64,000 nucleotides of DNA from Triatoma infestans (Eukaryota > Arthropoda > Insecta > Hemiptera > Reduviidae): contig JAAEAF010002350.1 of assembly GCA_011037195.1 (NCBI GenBank), forward strand, positions 62,001 to 126,000, written 5' to 3'. The position numbers and the translations under genes are program-made. Positions 11,610 through 22,174 of the stretch are shown here, in pieces. The notes under the pieces were generated by a model, which saw nothing but the letters and a program-made list of their open reading frames with translations, had not been told where the DNA came from and made no database searches. Each line of letters begins with the position of its first letter. Positions within the stretch are counted from its first letter, which is position 1.

Positions 11610-12060
11610 TGTAATGTTAGCAGTAATGGATGGTGAATATTGACGAAATTATTGGACACATGAAGTACTTCTATATTCACAATATATGTATATATATATA
11701 TACATATATATAAAACTAAACTCCCTTTTACCTTTTAGTAGGTTAGGTAAAAGAGAGTTTAGAGAGGTAGAGTAATCGAGCGTGAGTGATGATTGCTGAT
11801 AGGGTGATATGAATGAATGTAGAATGGTTGATGTGATTGGTCTGAAGAGTGATGATGTGCCTAAGTAGAACACTTCCTTGTTCTGACATACATTAAATAA
11901 TGTGGCTGGCTTGGTGAAGCTTTCAAGTTTAAGATTTATAACTCGTCAAAGTTAGTTATGGCGAATGAATATGAGGCCCAAGATGCTCCTGTTTTTTATA
12001 ATTTCTCCAACCGCTAGAGATAGCTTCTAGAGGGAGATTTGTTGTCGAAGTTGCATTACA
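11610..12060 (-). mobile_element. Solo LTR candidate, 451 bp
   Basis: Bounded on the plus strand by TGTAATGTTAGC and GTTGCATTACA, so it reads TGTAATG...CATTACA on both strands. On the minus strand a TATA-like ATTATAAAAAAC lies near 11990-12003. No clean TSD is visible, and the left flank is a TG microsatellite. Confidence 0.55.
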
Positions 12061-13005
12061 TTGTAATAGACGCGACTGTGGTGGTCATTCATAGATGACT
12101 TGCTCTTAGAGGCACAGTGGTGCCACCTCAATGCGGTTGCTAAAGGAAGTGTTGAGTCATGATGCCTTTGTTTTGCAAATTTGAAATTGATTACTTGCAT
12201 GACACTACTGATACTGTTACAGATTGAGAGATTGATCAATGGCCGATGACTTCTTGATAGACTTCTAGATTATTGTAGATTAGTTGAATTGTGGAAGAAT
12301 TTGGTTTTTAAACTTTCTTGAAACTGGTTCAAGACATGTTGTAGACTCAGACTCCGAATTTACACAGTTTTATACACAATCCTAGTGGAGATTGAGCTGA
12401 GCTTGTCGCTTATAAAATAAGTAATCATTCAAGCGCTGCAGACGCAAATGGCGTGTAAATAGATGTGCATTAAACTGGCGCTGTTGTGTAGTATAAAAAG
12501 AAAGTATATTTCCAGTAATGTCTATGCTCTTTGATTTAAATATTTATAACACTTCTTTCCAATGTAGCATGCTGCTCCACGCATTTTTTACGCTAGTCTG
12601 AAAAGGATCGTTAAAAAGCATGCAGTTTTCTAGAAAAGAAAAAAAAACATTTCACTCGCCATATTATTTCTCTTGAACATAATTCTATTATAAAGAACTT
12701 AAATTTGTTTAATTTGTAAATAAAGGCTAAAAGTTCCGATCAATAGAATTGTTTTGCTAAGTTTAATAGAGACTTATTTATCTAGGCACTTTATCCATGT
12801 GATCTATTTTCAAACTTTCACTTATCTATTTCAAACATATCATCATTAGAGAAAGTTAAATAGTAAACATTATAATATATATATATAAACATTAAAGTTT
12901 AATTAGCATATTATATCAGCGACAAAAAAACCATACAGCTACATCCTCAGTCAGAAGTCATCATATAGATAGATAATTTTAAATAGATATTTTTTTTTTT
13001 TATTT
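12061..13005. other. No gene seen
   Basis: AT-rich DNA with a TA run near 12880 and a T-run near 12990. Short frames here have no recognisable domains. Confidence 0.45.
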
Positions 13006-13760
13006 CCCCTACTCCCGCCTGGTAAGAGGAAGTATTACGTGCCAGATTTGCGAAATTTTTTTCTCACCGGAAATACATATTTTTTGGGTTCTCCGAGGTC
13101 AGAAAAACTAATTTTCTAGAAATTGGTTTTGGGTATGTGTGTGTGCGCGGTCATCATAACTTAAAAACGAAAAAATCGCCAAAAAGTTCAAACTTGATAT
13201 CTAGTTTTAAATGCTTGCGTAAGATCTGGTAGTAAGGGTTTTGATTAAAATGTGTAAACCGGAAGTAACACTTTACTGAACGTTTTTTTTTGTTGTTTTT
13301 TTTTTTTCATTTTTTTGCGATTTTCTCGAAAATGGCTCCAATGATTTTCTTTAAACTTCGTGTATATAAACTACCCATATAAACCGCTACAAATTTTATT
13401 TGAAACTTTACTTTGGAAAAATTCCGATTTATGGCGGATTTTAGGAAAAGGGGTGGAGTTATGTTCCTCCTCTAAATTGCTATCATAGTTTATTATATTC
13501 TATCATCTATATAATGTTAATTGGAATTAAAATATATTGCCCAAAATTCTGAGTTATATAAGGAAACCGGTTGAGATAGGAAGTGCATATTTTTCTGAAT
13601 AATTTTTTCCAATTTTTGCAATCTTCTCCATAAAACACCGACGGATTTGATTAAATTTTATTATATGCACTATGAATAGACTTTTGTTGGGAATTTTTTT
13701 AAAGAGAAGATTCATTTAATGAAGTTTTGGGAGAGTGAGAAGTAAGTTAAGATTATCCTA
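13006..13760 (-). repeat. R-family repeat copy
   Basis: Starts with GGTAAGAGGAAGTATTACG near 13020 (hairpin end) and carries CTCACCGGAAATACAT, a short GT run, AAGTTCAAACTTGATATC, ACCGGAAGTAACACTTTACT, GCGATTTTCTCGAAAATGG and a 'ccaaaattctgagtt' block, then degrades before the A-side end near 13720. Confidence 0.75.
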
Positions 13761-13795
13761 TTGATAAAAAATTGAAGACAAATAATTATTGCTGG

Positions 13796-14085
13796 TTGTT
13801 GTGGTTGGTTTCGCAGAGCTGGAAAGCATCAGAAGATATTTTCCATGATAGCCAGGCTTCTTTTTGTGGTCATCGACCGGTTTTGGGGCGTTCGCCCATC
13901 ATCAGGATGCTTTTTGTCAAACAGTGTGATAATATAGATAGAGTGTATTAACTAAATAACGCTCTGTTCAAAACTATGTTATCACAGTGTTTGACAAAGC
14001 GATGAGCACAAAAAGATGATGGGCGAACGCCCCAAAACCGGTCGATGACCACAAAAAAGAAGCAGGCTATCACGGAAAATATCTC
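13796..14085 (+). mobile_element. Palindromic hammerhead element P2
   Basis: Family P copy with its 5' end at GTTGTTGTGGTTGGTTTCGC and 3' end at GGAAAATATCTC. Flanking direct repeats TAATTATTGCTGG (13783-13795) and TAATTATTTCTAG (14086-14098) match at 11 of 13 bases. The arms CAAACAGTGTGATAA.ATAG and TATGTTATCACAGTGTTTG are inverted. Both hammerhead motifs are damaged (see 13866), so this is an older copy. Confidence 0.75.
13866..13909 (-). ncRNA. Hammerhead-like motif, core mutated (P2)
   Basis: On the minus strand CTGATGA, stem II GGGC/GCCC and ACCGGTC are present, but the GAAA box reads CAAAA, so the core G is lost. The opposite arm (14010-14052, +) has the same change and has lost part of CTGATGA. 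Confidence 0.5.
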
Positions 14086-14144
14086 TAATTATTTCTAGTA
14101 TTTTATCCTATTCCTTTATCCATTTCTTTCTTACTCAGGATACT

Positions 14145-14205
14145 TTCAAAACAAGTATTTCCGGTGAAAACGAAATTTCGAAAGTGTGACACGATCGCAA
14201 TACTT
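14145..14205 (+). repeat. R-family hairpin-side end, interrupted
   Basis: ATTTCCGGTGAAAACGAAAT, a GTGTGACACGATCGCAATACTT match and then an abrupt break at 14205, where a LINE begins. A possible remainder (GGAAGTAAGAAGAAAGTAA) lies at about 15389-15407. Confidence 0.65.
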
Positions 14206-15384
14206 GAAACACATGTGCAGCATGAAAGATTGTTAGAAACTCTGGACAAAGTTGGCATCCGGGGAGTCGCTCATCAACTCATGAATTCATATCTGGGCAA
14301 TAGGAAACAAGTTGTCACATTAAGATCTTCTGATGAATGCAATATCAAAGAGAATTTCAATCTCGGACCCTATGATCTCCTAGTGGTGTAGGACAAGGCT
14401 CTAAGTTGGGGCCACTCCTATTTATTATAGAGGTCAATGATGCACCCAGAAATAGTAGGAGAGGCAAGTTAATTCAGTATGCAGATGATATCAGCACAGT
14501 ATTCACTGGAGGAATCGAGGATGATGTTGTGAATTGTGCCAATGTTGGAGCAGATGACATATTTAGATGGGCCAAAGACAAATGCATTAAAATGAATAAT
14601 TCCAAGACGGTTGGTCTGTGCTACTCAGTTGCTCAGTACTCTCCTTTAGTTAAGAGTGAATGTGGCAGCATTGTCTTCCCACCTACGACAAAATTTCTTG
14701 GACTCCACATCTCTGTAGATCTGCGCTGGAAAGAACATATAGGTTCACTGGCTCCTACACTTTCGAGCATAGTATATCTCTTGAAAAAATTAACTCTAAT
14801 CCTCAATCTCGAGGCCTTAAAAGTAGTATATTTTGGAAAATTCCAATCAACGGCTTCCTATGGGATAATGTTTTGGGGAAACAGCCCATGTACATCAAGA
14901 ATTTTCCGCATCCAAAAAAGAGCTATTCGTGCTATGGTTAAAGCAAGACCCCAATGAAAGCTGTAGGTTGCATTTTAAAAATAACAAAATCCTCACAATT
15001 CCAGCTCTATATATCTTTTCCATCTGTACGTGGTTCTATAAAATTAGAAATAATTACAACACCTTCAACCATAAATATAATACTCGGAACCGTGGCCACT
15101 TTCCTTTTCCTCAAGCAAACCACTCATTTTTTACATCTTCTTATTTATTTATGGGAAGGAAAATATTTAATGCACTTCCGAATGATGAAATTAAATCTAA
15201 AATAGTTAAATCTAAACTAAAAACTATGCTCCTGGATAAAGTAATATATGATTTGGATGATTTTCTTACATAGACTTGCTTTGTGTGAAGGTTATTGGGT
15301 TATTGTTTAATGTACTGACATGTCTTGTTCATACACTTGAATGTAAAAAAAAATGAAGATAAATAAAGATTATAATTATTATAG
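14206..15384 (+). pseudogene. CR1/Jockey-like LINE, truncated and frameshifted RT
   Basis: Begins inside the RT with ERLLETLDKVGIRGVAHQLM and NSYLGNRKQVV. After a frame change near 14390 it continues with LGPLLFIIEVNDAP (near 14410), QYADDISTVFTGG with an intact YADD box (near 14480), FRWAKDKCIKMNNSKT, TKFLGLHISVDLRWKEH (near 14690) and SYGIMFWGNS (near 14865). A second shift near 14945 leads to TRNRGHFPFPQ and FNALPNDEIKSK, ending at a stop near 15273. The 3' end is AATAAAGATTATAATTATTA. RT blocks before GIRGV and the endonuclease are missing. It interrupts an R terminus. Confidence 0.85.
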
Positions 15385-15459
15385 GGCAGGAAGTAAGAAG
15401 AAAGTAAAAAGTAAAAAATCTGAAGCGAAACACCAATACGAGTTTTGCTTCTGGTATTT

Positions 15460-15725
15460 TATCTTCAGCATCTCTGGTATTTTATCCGTCGCAGTATGCA
15501 TATTATTTTGTTCCTGACCGGTTTCGGATTTTCATCCATCGTCAGAACAAATTCATCAAGTTCGTGTAGAGCCAATAGTGTAGAGCTGACATATTGATTG
15601 TCAGAGCCAATAGGTTCCAACCTATTGGTTGGATTTTCATCCAAATAGGTTGGATGAAAATCCAAGAACGGTCAGGAACAAAAGGAATATGTATGCTACG
15701 TCGGATAAAGTACCAGATTTTATCC
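15460..15725. mobile_element. Palindromic hammerhead element, family 2 (short)
   Basis: Inverted arms: TTTATCCGTCGCAGTATGCATA at left against TATGTATGCTACGTCGGATAAA at right, with TTTTGTTCCTGACCGG against ACGGTCAGGAACAAAA. The centre (about 15580-15640) repeats short inverted blocks around AACCTATTGGTTGG. The left arm encodes a hammerhead-like motif on the minus strand; the right arm has a damaged one. No protein is encoded. Confidence 0.7.
15508..15550 (-). ncRNA. Hammerhead-like motif, family 2
   Basis: Minus strand: CTGACGA, one unpaired T, stem II GGAT/ATCC closed by a GAAA loop, then GAAA and the palindrome ACCGGT followed by C. The core is intact. Stem I (GTT before, AGGAAC after) is weak. 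Confidence 0.6.
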
Positions 15726-15821
15726 AGCATAGCGGACCCATCCCATATATTCAATAAATAATTATTTAGAAAAAATTATAAGTTCGATAAAAATGTGTCA
15801 TATTTAATTCGTAAATGATCT

Positions 15822-16165
15822 GAGTGTTTCACACCAGTTGTTTATTTGTTTCTTTTATTTTCCCTAACTGCTGCTGGAGGAAGTATTGTGATCATGTCAA
15901 ATTTTTGGTAACAATTTTCACCGGAAATAAACATTTTGTGGTCCCCTGAGTCCGGATAAATTTGCTTTTTTTGTCCGTGTGATGTATTTTATGTGAACAG
16001 CACACTTCAAAAACGAAAGATCGAACAGAAATTTCAAACTTGACTTTTAAAACAGTTTTAAACTTTTATGATTTTTAAAAAGTCGGAAAACATTGGCTTA
16101 TCTCAGAAATTTAAAAAAAAAAAAAAAATAGGAAATTCAGGATGTGTAAGTGCGGTTAGTTAAGG
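15822..16165 (-). repeat. R-family fragments, end-to-start junction
   Basis: TGAGTGTTTCACACCAG (15825-15841), the A-side terminus of one R copy, is followed within ~50 bases by GGAGGAAGTATTGTGATCATG, the hairpin-side start of another copy in the same orientation. The second copy runs through CACCGGAAATAAACATTT and TTTCAAACTTGA, then degrades. Confidence 0.65.
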
Positions 16166-16650
16166 ATTCTTACAAAGGGAATTGGCACCGATATAAGTTA
16201 CAAGCGTCTCTAAATTATCAATTTCTTAAGAAATAAATAGTATTGGAAAATATTAACATTCTAAGCTCATTGTAACGAAGGGGAAACTGTATAAAAAGAT
16301 TCAAGAGGGCTCATAGAGTAAGCCAGAATTATCTGTATAAGTTGATATATAAGTCGGAGTAACTCGGGGAACTTGGAAATTATGTATCAGATCTCGTTTA
16401 TTAAACGAGGAGGGCAATGTGCATATGTTTTAGAATAACTGCGATTGGACTTGAATACATAGTTTGAACATAATTTATTACAGATTTCAAACGCAGCTAT
16501 AAAGACGGTTTTCCTCGTACTATATTTGGGTCAAGTTAACAAGGAGAAATAATACAACACATAAGGTATATTGTTGTATATAATGGATGTGTTGGATGGA
16601 GAGAATTGGTTTTATTTGATGAGTTAAGAAGAAGACTTGGTTAACACTGG

Positions 16651-17323
16651 TTAACTGATATATTAATAATGAGACACAGACTGCCTAGACTATACAATGG
16701 ATGAATGTTTAAGGTTGAGTGGTAAGAGAATGATTTGTAGTGATTGGATGTACTGAACTGATTTCAACTGTGTTTTATGGACTGTCCGTCGCTATATTTA
16801 TACAGCTTCTCCCACTCCAGTCCGAGAGAGTGGTTGAGATTCTCTTGCTCTCTTTGGTGGCTGTTTGCTCTCTTGCTGTTACTGATATATTAATAATGAG
16901 ACACAGACTGCCTGGTCCTAACAATGGATGAATTTAAGGTTGAGTGGTAAGAGAATGTAGTGATTGAATGTACTGAACTGATTTCAACTGTGTTTTATGG
17001 ACTGTCCGTCGCTATATTTATACAGCTTCTCCCACTCCAGTCCGAGAGAGTGGTTGAGATTCTCTTGCTCTCTTTGGTGGCTGTTTGCTCTCTTGCTGTT
17101 ACTGATATATTAATAATGAGACACAGACTGCCTGGTCCTAACAATGGATGAATTTAAGGTTGAGTGGTAAGAGAATGTAGTGATTGAATGTACTGAACTG
17201 ATTTCAACTGTGTTTTATGGACTGTCCGTCGCTATATTTATACAGCTTCTCCTACTCCAGTCCAAGAGAGTGGTTGAGATTCTCTTGCTCTCTTTGATTG
17301 CTGTTTGCTCTCTTGCTGTTACA
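16651..17323 (-). repeat. Three tandem 220-bp copies of an LTR segment
   Basis: The same segment recurs at a 220-bp spacing (for example TGTACTGAACTGATTTC at 16748, 16968 and 17188). The right end is GCTGTTACA at 17323. On the minus strand each unit reads TGTAACAGCAAGAGAGC...CTGTATAAATATAGC, which resembles an LTR start plus TATA box and matches the solo LTR at 48026-48324. Copies 1-2 and 2-3 are nearly identical, so the duplication is recent. The two identical 63-codon frames here are by-products of the repeat. Confidence 0.8.
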
Positions 17324-17869
17324 TGTAGAAGGAGAATATCCTTCCTCTAGTTACACGCTTCTTGACATGGAATGGCCAATATTTACCAAAATAAGTTAGC
17401 ATATACGGAGCCAATACAAACCGTTCATTCCGAATATCTTGACATACCACAATCATCATCAGTATGGACATGTACCAGCCAGCCCACAGTCGGAGATCAT
17501 CAAAATTGCAATAAATGTTTTAACCATATACTTCAGCACAAGATAAATCACTCAGCCAGCAATGATGGATGCTGAAAGCACTTTTTGCAAGTCAATACAA
17601 ATCTAAATAAATCACTTTACTTTACCCATTATTTTTCTTCATAAAATAAGTTCATAATTTTAAATTATAAACTTTTACAACCAATGTTGTTAGTTGCAGG
17701 AAATGAGAGGTAATTAAGGATCCCTTTGATTGACAGGTTATTAAAAATGTCGTCCTTCTTATAAGCATCAAAAAAAAAAAAATTAATGTCAGAAACATCT
17801 ATACGAGTTTTTTGCATGCTAAATTCTTCCATAGTTCTAATTCATTAATTTTCTATTAAATCTGGAATT

Positions 17870-18060
17870 TAGTATTTTATCCGTCGTAGAATGCATATAT
17901 ATATTGTTCCTGACCGGTTTTGGATTTTCATCCATCATCAGAACAAATTCACAAAGTTTGTGTAGAGGAGTTCACTTCAACGAAGTTGTAGATCTTCGTT
18001 CTTCGTTCTGTAGTAGATTCACACGTTATTATGTGTGTGGGTTTAGTAGTATTTTAGTAA
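17870..18060 (+). mobile_element. Family 2 hammerhead palindrome, left arm
   Basis: Inverted relative to about 19050-19255: GTAGAGGAGTTCACTTCAACG at left against CGTTGAAGTGAACTCCTCTAC at right. A hammerhead-like motif lies at 17904-17947 on the minus strand, but its GAAA box has become AAAA. The two arms are separated by a ~1-kb insert with its own inverted ends. Confidence 0.7.
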
Positions 18061-19050
18061 GGCTAGGCGCTGACATGCAATTTTTAAGTTTTGCAATAGT
18101 TCCACAACAGTTTGAATTACGAATGGCGCTGACATGTGCAACTAAACCATCATGTGCCATCAACTTAGCCAGAAGATACATTATATGAATTTCCCCTCAG
18201 TAATATGAATGCCACAAATATTCGTGGTACTCATGGTGGGTAATCAACAGCAAGAGATTTCTTTGTAAAATATTTCACATTACCACAAGGATCAATTTCT
18301 CTTGGCAATACGAAAAAATATAAATTCGAGTTTCATAGACTCTAGCGTACCCTACAATCAAACTGGCATTTTCCACAGTTTTATTTTAGAGGCCTGTATG
18401 TATTTATGTTATTACCTTTTGAGGATTTTGCTTGTGCAATCATATCTTGCTATGTAGGAACGAGAGCCTGATAGATTTCATTCCAAAGATGAGATATTAT
18501 GTTCCGGTCAGAGTGCTTGGGCAGGCTGGTATTATAGATTGGATTATGGATTTCCTGGATGAACCTTTCCGTCCAATCAGAATCACCTTCAAATTCTGTA
18601 ATAATTTAATTTAATATAGTACCATTATTACATTTGCTTTGAACATTTCTTTTTCAAATATAATAACTGTTCATGGAAATAAATCGAAATTTATAATAAT
18701 TTAGTATTAAAGTAGTTTTATTAATAAAAGTCTGAACAAAATGAATTCGTTACTTACCCTGTCGCTCTTGAGAAGACATCTCGCTGTGGGCACTAAACGT
18801 ACTAAGGCTTGCAACTGTTTTTCACAAGTGAGCGTAGTAAACTTGTTAAAACCTGTATGATACAAAACAATTGTACTTAGTTGCGCAATCGTTTAGTTTG
18901 TGTCAAAACACAAACTGTTTAATTGCTTAAATTGACAGTTGCACATCAGTTGCATGTGCGCGCGTTATCATACAACTGTGTAGGACTCATTTTCACAACT
19001 AAACTGTTGCACAACCAAAAGTTGCATGTCAGCGTCTAGCCTAATAGTAA
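18061..19050. mobile_element. TIR-bounded insert between palindrome arms
   Basis: The ends read CTAGGCGCTGACATGCAA (about 18062) and TTGCATGTCAGCGTCTAG (about 19023), near-perfect inverted repeats, with a second GCGCTGACATGTGCAACT block just inside the left end. The interior has no transposase-like frame, so this looks like a non-autonomous DNA element of about 0.98 kb. The TSD is not clear and the superfamily is not assigned. Confidence 0.6.
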
Positions 19051-19270
19051 CATAACCTTTATAACCTTCCCACATATATTATACAACCAACAAGTGTGAG
19101 TCTACAGAAACATTTCGTTGAAGTGAACTCCTCTACACGAACTGGTGAATTTACTCTGATGATGAATGAAAATCCGAAACCGATCAGGAACAAATCTAAT
19201 ATGGATGGTACGACAGGTAAAATACCGGATGTTATCCAGCATTACGGACACACTCACATTTTTAATAAAA
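19051..19270 (+). mobile_element. Family 2 hammerhead palindrome, right arm
   Basis: Right arm of the 17.87-19.27 kb foldback. It ends in CAGGTAAAATACCGGATGTT and ATCCAGCATTACGGACACAC, which matches the 3' end at 15.7 kb (TTTTATCCAGCATAGCGGAC). Confidence 0.65.
19150..19192 (+). ncRNA. Hammerhead-like motif, family 2 right arm
   Basis: CTGATGA at 19156-19162, stem II partly kept (GAAT/ATCC), GAAAC at 19176-19180, then CGATC where the family has CGGTC. The core is nearly complete; stem III is changed by one base. Confidence 0.55.
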
Positions 19271-19289
19271 TTAATTTTTTTAAGAAAAG

Positions 19290-19455
19290 CTTAACTTCAC
19301 CCCTCATCCAAAACTTCTTTAAATGAGCTTTCTCAGAAAACGGTTGCCAACAAAAGTTGAATTGTTGTCTGTGAAAAACATTTAATGAAATCGGTCAGTA
19401 TGTATGGAGAAAATTGCAAAAACATTGGAAAAGCTATTCAGTAAAAATGAACTTC
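19290..19455 (+). repeat. R-family fragment
   Basis: Contains CTTCACCCCTCATCC..AAA.CTTCTTTAAATGAG, TTTCTCAGAAAACG and ATTCAGTAAAAATGAACTTC, the minus-sense version of R core blocks, in degraded order. Confidence 0.5.
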
Positions 19456-19469
19456 AAGTGTTATAGACA

Positions 19470-20450
19470 ACTAGCTAACTCGACCACGCTTCGCTGTGGC
19501 TCAGTCTAATTTTTAGGCTTAACCATGCGTGATATTGGTACTTTGTTTCGATGCTTGGAATACCCTGTTTATTAATTCTTCTTTTGAATGTACAATGTTG
19601 CAGAAATTAAATAGGAAGGTGATTTTTCCCGGTGAGTTGGAGTAATTGTCTTGAAAATATGGCAGCTGTTGGATCGTTTTGAAGTTGAACTGTCATATTC
19701 GTTGTTAAATGAATTTTTTTTACTGTGCTTCAAAGAGTTGAATATTTCAAGCAGGCATGCAATTCATCAGCTGGTGTTGAGGCGAGGTATCACTGGAAGC
19801 GTTTGCCTGAAGTCACCGGCTAGTAACACCAATGCTCCACCAAATGGAATCTGATTATTTTGCAAGCCTTTCAATGTATGGTCTAATGCTTCCAATGACT
19901 TCTTATAAGCCATTGTACACTCATTCCATACAATGATTTTGCACTCCCGAATAACCTTTCCCATTCCTGATATTTTAGAAATGTTATATGTTGAAGGATT
20001 TTCTGTGAAGTGCATGTTTAAGTCATGACAGTTTAAGAGCTGAAAGCATTGTTCTACCTCCTTCCATCAACGTAGCAGCAATATCTGAAGAAGCAAGTGC
20101 TAACGCAATATGGCCGTTTGAACGGATTTTAGCTCGGGATTTCCCGTTTCCGTGGGAACTTCGAAATAGAGGTACTTATAAGTAGTTGAGAAAGAGGTTC
20201 AGAGAGTGAGCCACCATCGCAACGCGTCTGAGTCTGTCTATTTCTGCCAACCTCGCGAAACGCTCGGAGAAGTTCCCGTTTCCGTGGGGAACTTCGGAGT
20301 AAAAAGTATATATAAACATTCTTATATAGAAATGCAACGTTGTGTAAAAATTTCAAGTCAATCCATCGACTATTTTTCAAGTTTTGCGACCACAAACATA
20401 CGGATGCTGAATTTTTATATATATATAGAAGATTGGTTCAGTGCTTTTTG
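19470..20450 (-). mobile_element. Helitron remnant
   Basis: Contains helicase coding (see next entry) flanked by sequences familiar from arthropod Helitrons: AACTAGCTAACTCGACCACG near 19469 and ATACGGATGCTGAATTTTTA with a TATATATAGAAGATT block near 20398-20433. A repeated CCCGTTTCCGTGGG.AACTTCG block occurs at 20141 and 20274. Exact termini (TC...CTRR) were not established. Confidence 0.6.
19630..20125 (-). pseudogene. Helitron helicase (Pif1-like) fragment
   Basis: Minus-strand translation: SNGHIALALASSDIAATLM and EGGRTMLSALKLS near 20030-20120 (around the helicase Ia region), a stop, then ECKIIVWNECTMAYKKSLEALD near 19900-19950 with WNEC where family members usually have WDE, then GGALVLLAGDFRQTLPVIPR near 19780-19840 (helicase motif III region). 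After a frame change TSADELHACLKYS and KKIHLTTNM follow near 19660-19770. The Rep domain, Walker A and C-terminal motifs are missing, and stops make it dead. Confidence 0.85.
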
Positions 20451-20479
20451 AAACGCTGAACTGGGCTACAAATATCATC

Positions 20480-21045
20480 ACTTCTCTACTAACTTCAAGG
20501 GTTCTGCCCGTAAATACACGTATTACCATAATCATTTCTTATTAAAGTTTCCCGGTAGGAAATGTTTACATATGTTAGTTGATAGATTCTTATTCCCACA
20601 TCAGCTCTGTATTTACCTTAGGACAAATACGTAAAATTTGAGTTTAAAAAAAAATTGGTCATTTTGTGTACGTAATTATACAAACAGGAGTAAGTAATTA
20701 CGTTAAAAACTTGATTAAGAAAATTTGATTTTCCCATAATTCTTCTTTCTTGCAAGAAAAAGTAAAAAGAAAAAAAGTTATATGATTTCACAGCCTGATT
20801 GACAAACATTTCCCTGTTATTGCTTGTGGTTGTGGTTTGATCCATAGTCTTTTCCACCCTATTGATCTAGCAACAATAGATAACACTAGAAGGCTGCACT
20901 TTGTTGCGTACTTTCTGATTGATAAAAACACTTACCCTAATAAAAGTTTGGTTAGCCAGGATATTCCCCAAATGTGTTTCCCTAAGGGAAGCAGTTTTTT
21001 CAAAATCGATTCCCGCTTTTCATTCTCTTTGATTTATTACTTTCT
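20480..21045. other. No feature seen
   Basis: AT-rich DNA with short frames lacking known domains. Confidence 0.45.
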
Positions 21046-21049
21046 CTTA

Positions 21050-21170
21050 TTCTTAACAGTAAAGAGGAAGTATTGTAATCGTGTCAAATTTTTCGATATA
21101 GAGTTTTCACTTGAAAAATAGGTTTTGAAGTCCCCTGAGTATAAAAAAGTGGTTTTTAGCAAATGGACTG

Positions 21171-21201
<31 letters not shown>

Positions 21202-21355
21202 GAACAGCATAGCTCAAAAACGGAAAATCGTAGAAAGTTGAAACTTGATATTCCGTTTAGGTATCACCATGGGATCTGACTGTAAGTAATCTGTCAAAAT
21301 TCCTTAACCGAAAATACCCTACTCGATTGAATAGTTTTTTCACTTTATGATTTTC
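21050..21355 (-). repeat. R-family repeat, first part of split copy
   Basis: GAGGAAGTATTGTAATCGTG at 21064, a (TG)n tract (about 21170-21192), ACAGCATAGCTCAAAAACGG, AAACTTGATATTCCGTTTAG, GGTATCACCATGGGATCTGA, then a cut at 21355 by an RTE LINE. Confidence 0.85.
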
Positions 21356-22174
21356 AACCAGACGATCTGGTTGTTCTAGCTGAAAGTGATACAGACTTTC
21401 AGAAAAATTTAAAAGTATTACAAGACGAACTGAAGGAAATTAACATGAAAATCAACCCGATTAAAACGAAAGTGATGAAGATGGGAAAGAAACCTGGAAG
21501 AGCAATGAGAGTGATAAGGTTAAATGGAGAAATAATTGAAAAAGTTGAATCCTTTAAGTACCTTGGAGCTCATTTACAGGAAAACGGCTTCTTCGATAGC
21601 GGAATCACTGAGAGAGTGCGAGCAGCAAGCAGGATGTTCGAGGCTGTCAGAAGAGGCTTCTTGAACCGTCGAGAAGTGAGTAAGAGTGCCAAAATGGCTG
21701 TGTACAGATCGACGTTCCTCCCTATTCTGACCTACTCTAGTGAGTCATGGACACTGACTACCAAGCATCTGTCGAAAATCCTAGCCTCCGAAATGCGTTA
21801 CCTAAGGAAAGTGGAAGGCAAAACTAGGAGAGACAGAGTTCGCAATGTCGCTATTAGGGCAAATCTTGATATCAAGCCAGCCATTGAAAACATTGAGCAA
21901 AACAGGCTGAGATGGCTGGGACACCTACTGCGCATGGAACCTAGTCGAACTGCCAGACTCATTTACAACGCCAAAGTGGACGGCAGGAGAGAGAGAGGGA
22001 AGCCCAGACTAAAATGGGAGGAAGGAGCTAAGGAAGCCATGAGAAAAAGAGGCATGGATTGGAAAAGAAGAAATGAACTCGCCCAGGATCGCCAAAAGTG
22101 GATTGCCCTCTATAAACAAGCCCCCAACACTGCCTAGGCAGTACAAATGGGGATTATGATTATGATGATGATGA
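21356..22174 (+). mobile_element. 5'-truncated RTE-like LINE with TSD
   Basis: Inserted into an R copy. The R sequence 'ttatgattttc' stops at 21355 and resumes 'gattttctcaaaaaaatggctcc' at 22176, giving the direct repeat TGATTTTC at 21348-21355 and 22175-22182. The 3' tail is a (TGA)n microsatellite, common in RTE elements. The insertion starts within the RT active site, so only the C-terminal part of ORF2 came along. Confidence 0.85.
21361..22137 (+). pseudogene. RTE-like LINE, ORF2 C-terminal part (open frame)
   Basis: An uninterrupted frame of 258 codons from 21361 to the stop at 22137. It opens with DDLVVLAESD, the second half of a YADD box, so truncation fell exactly in the catalytic motif. 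It continues with MKINPIKTKVMKMG, ESFKYLGAHLQENG (thumb), a conserved ILTYSSESWTLT block and RNRLRWLGHLLRME.R near 21900-21960, then GKPRLKWEEG. The frame has no stops, so the insertion is recent, but it lacks endonuclease and the RT palm and cannot be functional alone. Confidence 0.88.

Noticed and set aside
16740..17151. Two identical 63-codon hydrophobic frames
   Set aside because: They are repeated because the 220-bp LTR segment is repeated; the frame runs antisense to the LTR and has no known domain.
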